Positions 21,067 through 26,771 of a stretch of 26,771 nucleotides of DNA are shown here, piece by piece (position 1 is the first letter of the stretch; every line of letters starts with the position of its first letter). The position numbers were made by a program, and so were the translations under genes. The DNA is from an uncultured Ellagibacter sp. GTDB taxonomy: Bacteria > Actinomycetota > Coriobacteriia > Coriobacteriales > Eggerthellaceae. The DNA is taken from the NCBI GenBank assembly GCA_934661105.1, contig CAKUIV010000011.1, forward strand, positions 1 through 26,771. Direction: 5' to 3'. The notes under the pieces were generated by a model. It was not told the origin of the DNA. It worked only from the letters and a program-made list of their open reading frames with translations, and did no database searches.

Positions 21067-23511
21067 CTACATCCCTGCAGTGATCCCCGTCAGCGCATCG
21101 CGCAGCTTTTGAGGGTCGATCGGTTTGGTGAGATGCGCGTTCATGCCCGCCGCAAGGCTGCGCTCGACATCGTCTTGGAAGGCGTTCGCCGATAGCGCGA
21201 TGATGGGCACCGCGGTGGCGTCGGCGCGGTGCAAGGCGCGAATCGCTCGCGCGGCGTCAAGGCCGTCCATCACGGGCATCATGATGTCGAGCAGCACGAA
21301 GTCGTACTCGCCTTGCGCTGACGCCTCAAACGTCTCGACGGCGAGCTGTCCGTTCTCCACGGCGGTGACGTCCATACCGAGCTCTTCGAACATCACGAGC
21401 GCTATCTCGCGATTAAGCGCGTTGTCTTCGGCGAACAGCGCGCGTTTGCCCTGCAGCTGCGAGGCGCTCCCGGCTGCGCTTGCGGCGCTGCGGCTTGCGT
21501 CATCGAGGTCGAAATCGAGGGTGACGGCGAAATGCGTGCCCTCGCCTTCGACGCTCGTCATCTCGATTTCGCCGTCGAGCCGCTCGACGATCTGCTTGAC
21601 GATGGCAAGTCCGAGCCCCGTGCCGCTGAACGTGGTGTTCGACGCCTTGCCCTCGCGTGTGTAGGGGTCGAAGGCGTGCTTTCGGAACTGCTCGCTCATG
21701 CCGACGCCCGTGTCGTCGCAAGTGAAGCGGAAGCGGGCCTTGCCGTTCTCGCACGAAAGCTCCTCAGTGCGGAAACGTACCTCGCCACCGGGACGGTTGT
21801 ACTTCACGGCGTTGGTGGCGATGTTCATGAGCACGCGGTTGAGCAGCCTTGCGCTGCCGATGATTTTGCGGTGATCGATTGTGCTGTGTTCGACGTCGAC
21901 AATCAAAGAAACGTTGCTTTGCTCGGCGTAGGCGCGCACCGACTGCACCATGGCCGCTAAGGTTTCGTACAGATCGAATGGCTCGTTTTCCACTTCGATA
22001 TGGCCGTCTTCGAGCTTGCCGATGTCGAGCACGTCGTTTACGAGCACTTCGAGCTGGCGGGCGGCCGAAAGCGCCTTGGCCGTGCAGTCGGCGATTTTGT
22101 CGGGGTCGTTCACGTGCTTCTCGGCGATTCTCAGCATGCCGATGATGCCGTTGATCGGCGTGCGAACGTCGTGGCTCATGCGACGCAGGAAGTCGGTTTT
22201 CGCGTGGTTCGCCTGCTCGGCGGCACGCATAGCGTCTTCGAGTTTGCGCTGGTATTCGAGTTCCTTGCGTTTCTGATCGTCGATGATTTGCTGAAGGAAC
22301 AGCACCGAACGTACCGCGCCGGCAGCATCACGGGTTTGCGCGATGAAGCGCGCCGCAGTCCATACCCCATTGATGGTTTGATATTCGACGGCGGTCGATT
22401 CCTCCGCCGCGAGGCGCTGCTGCAGCGTGCTCAAGTCGAGGAAGGCCTTCGCGCCGTTTTGGAATTCCGGATCGATGAATTTCCCGATCGCCTTGTTGAA
22501 GTCGGCTTGCGCGCCTCCGGCATAGCGCGGGTCATCGAGCGTGAACTCGCTGTTGGTGAACACCTCGCGGTAGGTGCCTGAGTCCAGGTCGATTTCGAGC
22601 ACTTGCCAATACAGCTTGCTTATGGCCTCGATGATCGTGTTTTTATGATTGGCCTCGTTGTAGAGCGCCTCAAGCGTCGCTTTCTCGCTTTTGAGCGCGG
22701 TGTTTTCCGACGTGTCCATGAAGGTGCTCACTACCATGCGCTTGCCTTGCGGCGTGGTGAAAGCCTCGGTTCGCGCGACGATGCTCGTGGAAGGCTTGCC
22801 GGGCGACGGGATGGTGTATTCGTAATCGACCGTGCCGTCCTCGCGTATGAGCCTTTCCAGCTGTTCGCGCGCCTGCGGGCTGGAATATATCACCGTTTGG
22901 AGCACCTTGCCGATGCGCGCCTGCGCGTCCTCGACGCTTTGCATGCCGTAAATGCGCAGGGCCTCGACGTTCATGTGCAGAATGCGATGGTCGGGAACGG
23001 TGTAGGAGAACACGCCGCACGACGCGATGTCGAGCAAACGGCGGTAGTAGTCGTTGCTTTCCGCTTGCTGGCTTTGCAAGCCGCGGTTGAGTTTGATGAG
23101 GCGGTTTTCCTCCTGGCGGTCGTCGCCGAGACGCACGACGCCCGAAAGCGCTTGGTGGTGACCCATGACGACGGTAAGGTCGCCGTCTTTGCGCATGAGC
23201 CGTCCGCTGCAGCGCACGCTCATTTCGCCGAAAGCGGGATGCATGTAGCGATACACGACCTCGGTCTCGTCGATGGCGGCGTCGGTGTTGAAGTCGCTTG
23301 CGAGCTGACGGTCGGCGGGGTGGATATGGTCGCGGAAAAACGCGCAGCGCTGCTCGGGCGAAAGATCCTCGGGCGCACCTACGAGCTCGCGCATGACGGG
23401 GTCGACGAACAGCCGCACAGCGACACCGTCGCGCAGCTCGAGTTTCCAGAAACCGACTTTGCCCGCCTTCTCATACGCGGCGATATCGTCTCGGGTAAGC
23501 TCGCTTGCCAT
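21067..23511 (-). CDS. Soluble hybrid histidine kinase with PAS domains and receiver
   Basis: This 814-residue signalling protein has no membrane segment. The N-terminal half holds about three PAS-like sensory regions (roughly 15-130, 160-280 and 290-410), joined by a coiled linker (EYQRKLEDAMRAAEQANHAK) to the HisKA domain. Phospho-acceptor H447 is in MSHDVRTPINGIIGML. The ATPase domain has N-box NIATNAVKYNRPGG, G1 DDTGVGM and G2 GTGLGLAIVK. A C-terminal receiver has D742 in LLDIMMPVMDG and a conserved lysine in HLTKPID. The start at 23511 follows AAGGGGA. There is no output domain, and no response regulator or Hpt gene is adjacent, so phosphate must pass to a partner encoded elsewhere. It is divergent from a flavodoxin gene. 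The signal is likely cytoplasmic, perhaps redox or a ligand. Confidence 0.94.
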   Translation of the reverse strand: MASELTRDDIAAYEKAGKVGFWKLELRDGVAVRLFVDPVMRELVGAPEDLSPEQRCAFFRDHIHPADRQLASDFNTDAAIDETEVVYRYMHPAFGEMSVRCSGRLMRKDGDLTVVMGHHQALSGVVRLGDDRQEENRLIKLNRGLQSQQAESNDYYRRLLDIASCGVFSYTVPDHRILHMNVEALRIYGMQSVEDAQARIGKVLQTVIYSSPQAREQLERLIREDGTVDYEYTIPSPGKPSTSIVARTEAFTTPQGKRMVVSTFMDTSENTALKSEKATLEALYNEANHKNTIIEAISKLYWQVLEIDLDSGTYREVFTNSEFTLDDPRYAGGAQADFNKAIGKFIDPEFQNGAKAFLDLSTLQQRLAAEESTAVEYQTINGVWTAARFIAQTRDAAGAVRSVLFLQQIIDDQKRKELEYQRKLEDAMRAAEQANHAKTDFLRRMSHDVRTPINGIIGMLRIAEKHVNDPDKIADCTAKALSAARQLEVLVNDVLDIGKLEDGHIEVENEPFDLYETLAAMVQSVRAYAEQSNVSLIVDVEHSTIDHRKIIGSARLLNRVLMNIATNAVKYNRPGGEVRFRTEELSCENGKARFRFTCDDTGVGMSEQFRKHAFDPYTREGKASNTTFSGTGLGLAIVKQIVERLDGEIEMTSVEGEGTHFAVTLDFDLDDASRSAASAAGSASQLQGKRALFAEDNALNREIALVMFEELGMDVTAVENGQLAVETFEASAQGEYDFVLLDIMMPVMDGLDAARAIRALHRADATAVPIIALSANAFQDDVERSLAAGMNAHLTKPIDPQKLRDALTGITAGM

Positions 23512-23659
23512 GATGGGTCCCCTTTGGTGCGGTGCCTTGCTGATTAGCTGACGAATGATTTCATATGTTGTACTACATCCGCCGCATGCCGCGCAAGCAG
23601 CGATTCCGTGCGCGAAGAGCGAAATCTTGCGAGGGTTGCGCCAAACTCTTTTCTGTAGC

Positions 23660-23688
23660 TTGACTTGAAGCCAACTCCCGGGTTTATC
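23660..23688 (+). promoter_or_regulatory. Promoter of the flavodoxin gene
   Basis: TTGACT (23660-23665), a 17-base spacer and TTTATC (23683-23688). Transcription would start near 23695, leaving a short leader with the AAAGGA ribosome-binding site. The spacer contains an imperfect dyad (CTTGAAG / CTCCCGGG side) that is too weak to call a MerR operator. Confidence 0.55.
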
Positions 23689-23723
23689 GTCCCTTTCCGG
23701 AAACGTTGAAAGGACAACAGCTT

Positions 23724-24227
23724 ATGGCAAAGAGAATGCTCGTCGTGTATTACAGCTGGTCGAATGGGAACACCGAGGGAATCGCGCGGCAGCTGGCGCG
23801 CGCCTGCGATGCCGACATCGAGCGCATCGAAACGATCGTGCCGTACCCCGCTGATTACGACACAACGGTCGACCAGGGAAAACGTGAAGTCGAAGCCGGC
23901 TTCAAACCTGCTATCGAGCGCTTTGAACACGATCCCGCCGACTACGACGTTATCGCGGTCGGTACGCCCACCTGGTGGTACACCATGGCGCCTGCCGTCG
24001 CCACGTTTTTCTCGGAGCATTCCTGGGAAGGGAAGACGGTCGTTGCATTCATGACCGACGGCGGCTGGCCGGGACACGTCATCGAGGATATGGAAAATGC
24101 TGCTTCGGGCGCTGCGTTCGGCCCGTCGTTCGAGGTGCGGTTCGACTCGTCCGGCGGCGCGCGGCTTCAAACTCCGCAAACCGATATCGACGAGTGGGTC
24201 GCGAGCGTGAAAGCGTTGCTTTCGTAG
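23724..24227 (+). CDS. Cytoplasmic flavodoxin
   Basis: This is a 167-residue flavodoxin-like FMN protein (a flavodoxin_4-type fold by appearance), which probably transfers electrons at low potential in the cytoplasm. The phosphate-binding loop is SWSNGNTEG at residues 11-19, after the first beta strand MLVVYY. The GTPTWWYTMAPAV segment supplies the loop stacking on the flavin. I chose ATG 23724 because AAAGGA (23709-23714) is correctly spaced from it, and an earlier in-frame TTG is inside that site. It has no signal peptide, unlike the flavodoxin at 24572-25267. The gene is divergent from the hybrid kinase, which may regulate it, and ends at a clear terminator. Confidence 0.9.
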   Translation: MAKRMLVVYYSWSNGNTEGIARQLARACDADIERIETIVPYPADYDTTVDQGKREVEAGFKPAIERFEHDPADYDVIAVGTPTWWYTMAPAVATFFSEHSWEGKTVVAFMTDGGWPGHVIEDMENAASGAAFGPSFEVRFDSSGGARLQTPQTDIDEWVASVKALLS

Positions 24228-24233
24228 CGAAAA

Positions 24234-24275
24234 GAAGCGGGGCGAGCCGTTGGGTTCGTCCCGCTTCGGCTTTTT
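24234..24275 (+). terminator. Terminator of the cytoplasmic flavodoxin gene
   Basis: GAAGCGGGGCG and CGTCCCGCTTC form an 11-bp stem with one G-T pair and a short loop, followed by GGCTTTTTC. It begins seven bases after the stop codon. Confidence 0.85.
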
Positions 24276-24350
24276 CTCTCGGCTCGGAAAAACGTCGCCC
24301 ATGCGGTGTTCATCACGATGTCGATTGCGACTTCGAATCGAGTCGCTTGT

Positions 24351-24416
24351 ATCATGGGCTGGCTTTCCTCCCTCGGGTCGGCTGCGCGATCACTGCGCGA
24401 AAAGCCAGCCCATGAT
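24351..24416. repeat. 16-bp perfect inverted repeat
   Basis: ATCATGGGCTGGCTTT (24351-24366) is the exact reverse complement of AAAGCCAGCCCATGAT (24401-24416), with a 34-base spacer. The right arm is the end of the hydrolase remnant (encoding IMGWLF on the minus strand); the left arm is an inverted copy of it. No U-tract follows either arm, so a rearrangement scar is more likely than a terminator. Confidence 0.7.
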
Positions 24417-24560
24417 CCGTTCGGCGGCGCGTCGTGCCGGCTCAGACCCGTAATATTCGCCCGACTCCCCGATGGCGAAGTAGACGGGAATGCGGGCGTC
24501 GGCCACTGCATAGAGATTTCCGTCCCACCGCGAGGAGCGGAACAGCGCGCGTCTGAAGAG
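24390..24560 (-). pseudogene. Remnant of an alpha/beta hydrolase-like gene
   Basis: The frame is open for 56 codons and ends with TGA, but it has no start codon or ribosome-binding site and begins at an in-frame stop next to the flavodoxin gene's end. The encoded string includes NLYAVADARIPVYFAIGES and EYYGSEPARRAAERIMGWLF, which resembles the C-terminal region of alpha/beta hydrolases common in these bacteria. In intact relatives, as I remember them, YYGSEP and IMGWLF are separated by tens of residues, so an internal deletion is likely as well as 5' loss. This is recognition from memory; a protein search is needed to confirm. Confidence 0.45.
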
Positions 24561-24571
24561 TTAAGCCGCCT

Positions 24572-25267
24572 TCAGAGACTGCGAGCCCAGGTGCGCACCT
24601 CGTCGTCGGATGCGCTTGACGAGAAACGCTCGCCGTCGATCCAGTTTCCCGTTTTCGCGGCGTCGGCCAAAAGCTTGCCGCTTTGCCCCAGCCCCGACGA
24701 ACTCGACGTGCAGAAGGGGATGACCGTCTTGCCCGTGAAGTCGTTGTCGGAGACGAAGCGGTCGACCGGCCAGGCCGCGATCGCCCACCAGATGGGGTAG
24801 CCTAAGATGACGGTGTCGTAGTCGGCGAAGCCGTCGGGAGTCGTTTTCGCGAGCGGCGTGTCGCGCTGGCTCTCGTCGTCGTGCTCGCGGGAAACGCGGC
24901 TTGAATCGTTGGTCCAGTCAAGGTCATCTCCGGTGTAGACCTGTTCGGGGACGATCTCGAAGGTGTCGGCACCGAGCTCGTTCGCGACGGCCTCGGCGAC
25001 GCGTTTGGTGTGGCCTTGCGCCGAGTAATAGGCGACGAGTACTTTGCCCGATGAAAGCGTGCTCGCGGAGGGCGCGTCCGTCGATTGTTGCGTGTTCGAC
25101 GTGCCTTGCGCAGACGAAGCGCTGCTCGTCGAATTCGACGTCTGCTGATTCGCGTTCTGCTGTTCGTTGGACGAACATCCCGCGAGCGCCGCACCTGTGA
25201 ACATCGTCGCGCCGGCGATGGCGCCGATGCGCAGGAAGCTGCGCCTATCCATGCTTTTCTCTGCCAT
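24572..25267 (-). CDS. Tat-exported lipoprotein flavodoxin
   Basis: This is a 231-residue flavodoxin-domain protein destined for the outside of the membrane. The N-terminus has a twin-arginine signal (DRRSFLRIGA, residues 7-16), a hydrophobic segment and a lipobox ALAGC with lipidated C31. A Ser/Thr/Gln/Asn-rich linker (about 32-72) leads to a flavodoxin domain (VAYYSAQGHTKRVAEAVANE, GYPIWWAIAAWPVDRF). ATG 25267 is chosen because AAGGAG lies seven bases upstream; the ATG two codons earlier is too close. The gene starts 44 bases after the aldo/keto reductase in the same direction, so they form an operon. Export by Tat implies folding with FMN bound before secretion. Role: surface electron transfer, probably with an unidentified partner. 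Confidence 0.9.
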   Translation of the reverse strand: MAEKSMDRRSFLRIGAIAGATMFTGAALAGCSSNEQQNANQQTSNSTSSASSAQGTSNTQQSTDAPSASTLSSGKVLVAYYSAQGHTKRVAEAVANELGADTFEIVPEQVYTGDDLDWTNDSSRVSREHDDESQRDTPLAKTTPDGFADYDTVILGYPIWWAIAAWPVDRFVSDNDFTGKTVIPFCTSSSSGLGQSGKLLADAAKTGNWIDGERFSSSASDDEVRTWARSL

Positions 25268-25311
25268 ATGCATTCTCCTTGCCGTATGTTTGCTGGGCGA
25301 GTAGGTCCGAC

Positions 25312-26220
25312 TTACCAGTTCTTCTTGTCCTTGCGACAGTCGTGGTTGTTCTTGCGCTCTTCCACGATGCCTGCGAACCATTGCACCATCTTCGGGTCGG
25401 CATGGCTGAAGAAGCTTGAGGTCTTGGTGTCGAGCGCGGCGATCTTTCCCATCTCGTCGCTGGAAAGCTCGAAGTCGAACACGTCGAGGTTCTCCTCCAT
25501 GCGTTCGCGATGTACCGATTTCGGGATAACGACAACCCCGCGCTGCAGGTTCCAGCGCAGCATCACCTGCGCCGTCGTCTTGCCGTGCGCCTTGCCGATC
25601 TCGGCAAGAACGGGGTTCTCGAATAACCCGCCGCGGCCCTCGCCGAAGGGGGCCCACGCCTCCGGCACGATGTGGTAGGTGCCTTCCCATTCCTGAAGCT
25701 CGGCGTTCTGGTTGAGCGGATGGCGCTCCATCTGGTTCACCATAGGCGCAATGTCGTTGAACTCGCAGAACTCGACCATGCGGTCGACGTAGAAGTTGGA
25801 GATGCCGATAGCGCGGATCTTACCTTCGGCGTACATCGCCGCGAGGTCGCGCCATGCGCCGTAGACGTCACCGAAGGGCTGGTGGAGCAAGACGAGGTCG
25901 AGGTAATCCGTCTTGAGCTTGCGCAGCGATTCTTCGACGGATGCGCGCGTCGCGCCCTCGCCGTAGTGCTCGATCCACACCTTCGTGGTGAGGAAGATAT
26001 CCTCGCGTGCCACGCCCGATTTCTCGATGGCGTTTCCGACCTGCTCCTCGTTGAAGTAGCTCTGCGCGGTGTCGATGTGGCGATAGCCGACTTCGAGCGC
26101 ATCGAACACACAGCGTTCGCATTCCTCCTGCGCCACCTGGTATACGCCGTATCCAAGCTGCGGCATTTTCACGCCGTTCGAGAGCGTTGCGTATGTCATG
26201 TCGTTTTGATTGAAAGCCAT
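25312..26220 (-). CDS. Aldo/keto reductase
   Basis: This 302-residue NADPH-dependent TIM-barrel oxidoreductase reduces aldehydes and ketones. The full catalytic tetrad is present: D50 and Y55 (IDTAQSYFNE), K80 (TTKVW) and H113 (LLHQPFGD). Other family signatures are GISNFYVDRM and a cofactor-binding IPKSVHRERMEEN near the C-terminus, and it ends in a basic tail. The start at 26220 follows AGGAGCAACC. It is the first gene of a two-gene operon with the lipoprotein flavodoxin and is divergent from a MerR regulator. The intervening promoter has the MerR architecture, so induction by an electrophile or other ligand sensed by MerR is likely. Physiological substrate is unknown. Confidence 0.95.
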   Translation of the reverse strand: MAFNQNDMTYATLSNGVKMPQLGYGVYQVAQEECERCVFDALEVGYRHIDTAQSYFNEEQVGNAIEKSGVAREDIFLTTKVWIEHYGEGATRASVEESLRKLKTDYLDLVLLHQPFGDVYGAWRDLAAMYAEGKIRAIGISNFYVDRMVEFCEFNDIAPMVNQMERHPLNQNAELQEWEGTYHIVPEAWAPFGEGRGGLFENPVLAEIGKAHGKTTAQVMLRWNLQRGVVVIPKSVHRERMEENLDVFDFELSSDEMGKIAALDTKTSSFFSHADPKMVQWFAGIVEERKNNHDCRKDKKNW

Positions 26221-26259
26221 GGTTGCTCCTATCCGGTCTTGCCTTTTGTGACAAGAGCG

Positions 26260-26290
26260 GTTATAACAACCGATAGTAACTATCGGTCAA
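26260..26290 (-). promoter_or_regulatory. MerR-type promoter/operator of the aldo/keto reductase operon
   Basis: On the minus strand, TTGACC (26290-26285) and TATAAC (26265-26260) are separated by 19 bases, longer than the optimal 17, as in MerR-activated promoters. A perfect dyad ACCGATAG-TAA-CTATCGGT (26269-26287) fills the spacer. The long spacer plus dyad strongly suggests activation by DNA untwisting by the adjacent MerR protein. Confidence 0.85.
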
Positions 26291-26318
26291 GTAATTTTTT
26301 CCGGGGTTTGGAGAAACG

Positions 26319-26771
26319 ATGAACGTGGAGGGAGCGAAGAACGTCGTCGCCGATGCGCCGCGACGCGTTGCGGCGTCGGGCGAGGTCTTCACCATGATGG
26401 AGGTATGCCGAGAGATCGGCATGACCTATCAGACGCTCAAGTTCTACTGCAACAAAGGGCTAGTTCCCAACGTAAAACGCGACAAGAACAATCGCCGTGT
26501 GTTCGATGAGCACGATGTCGAGTGGATCAAGAGCCTCACCTGCTTGAAGAGGTGCGGCATGAGCATCGAAGAGATGCGGGAGTACCTGGGCATGTGCCTG
26601 CAGGGGGAGTCGTCGATTCCCGAGCGCAAGGTGATGCTCGCCGAGAAGCGCGAACGCCTGGTCGAGCAGCTGGTGCAGGTGCAGGCGAGCATCGACTACA
26701 TCGATTGGAAGCAGGGATTCTACGACGACGTCCTCGCCGGTCGCATCGAGTACTTCAGCAATCTTCTGCCC
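26319..26771 (+). CDS. MerR-family transcriptional regulator (3' end beyond window)
   Basis: The frame is open from ATG 26319 to the window end, giving 151 codons without a stop. GGAG precedes the start at good spacing. After a short N-terminal tail, a MerR winged helix-turn-helix runs from about residue 24 (FTMMEVCREIGMTYQTLKFY, then CNKGLVPNVKRDKNNRRVF), followed by DEHDVEWIKSLTCLKRCGMS and a long helix (KVMLAEKRERLVEQLVQVQ) expected to form the antiparallel dimer coiled coil. The effector region is mostly outside the window. It is divergent from the aldo/keto reductase, with a MerR-style operator between them, so it likely activates that operon and may repress itself. Confidence 0.9.
   Translation, partial: MNVEGAKNVVADAPRRVAASGEVFTMMEVCREIGMTYQTLKFYCNKGLVPNVKRDKNNRRVFDEHDVEWIKSLTCLKRCGMSIEEMREYLGMCLQGESSIPERKVMLAEKRERLVEQLVQVQASIDYIDWKQGFYDDVLAGRIEYFSNLLP

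Noticed and set aside
25268..25690. N-terminal extension of the exported flavodoxin frame
   Set aside because: It overlaps the aldo/keto reductase in another frame; the true start has a ribosome-binding site and a complete Tat lipoprotein signal.

Overview
This window looks like a GC-rich chromosomal segment from an anaerobic actinobacterium of the class Coriobacteriia, most likely the family Eggerthellaceae (Eggerthella/Slackia/Gordonibacter-like). That is an inference. It rests on the GC-rich codon use, paralogous cytoplasmic molybdopterin oxidoreductases paired with tiny two-cluster ferredoxins and MFS carriers, a LuxR regulator with twelve N-terminal membrane helices, and flavodoxin/aldo-keto reductase genes. 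I saw no prophage, insertion sequence, CRISPR array or rRNA.

Layout: (i) 1-6329, plus strand, housekeeping: priA (apparently leaderless), the primary sigma factor gene with a terminator, and an RlmKL-type 23S rRNA methyltransferase whose N-terminal (RlmL) catalytic half looks degenerate. (ii) 6330-6809, a gene-free gap holding an inverted-pair repeat and strong hairpins. (iii) 6810-11578, minus strand, molybdoenzyme operon 1: molybdopterin oxidoreductase, 2x[4Fe-4S] ferredoxin (TAATG overlap), structured spacer, MFS carrier, unknown 179-aa protein. (iv) 11807-13303, minus, 12-TM LuxR regulator; 13478-13939, minus, an unknown protein with repeated DxxTxAT motifs. (v) 14035-19819, minus, molybdoenzyme operon 2: molybdopterin oxidoreductase, ferredoxin, a 65-aa two-cysteine protein, an amidohydrolase-2 (ACMSD/decarboxylase-like) protein lacking usual metal ligands, and an MFS carrier ending at a clear terminator. 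(vi) 19820-20751, a long gene-free stretch with a second copy of the inverted-pair repeat. (vii) 20752-20951, tRNA-Asn and a CAU-anticodon tRNA, each followed by a terminator. (viii) 21067-23511, minus, a soluble hybrid histidine kinase, divergent from a cytoplasmic flavodoxin (23724-24227). (ix) 24390-26771, a hydrolase remnant, a Tat-exported lipoprotein flavodoxin, an aldo/keto reductase and a divergent, truncated MerR regulator with a textbook MerR-type operator.

How the genes may work together: the two molybdoenzyme operons share the same parts list (uptake carrier, catalytic Mo-bisPGD subunit, small Fe-S electron shuttle). They also share an 18/20-identical element upstream of both (11757-11776 and 20049-20068), so they may form one regulon, perhaps under the 12-TM LuxR protein encoded between them. 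By family, the enzymes belong with cytoplasmic DMSO-reductase-superfamily proteins that include acetylene hydratase, pyrogallol transhydroxylase and the gut catechol dehydroxylases. Together with the amidohydrolase, this suggests uptake followed by reductive or decarboxylative processing of a small, possibly aromatic, compound. The substrate cannot be read from sequence. At the right end, MerR, aldo/keto reductase and exported flavodoxin form a small stress- or ligand-responsive redox cassette.
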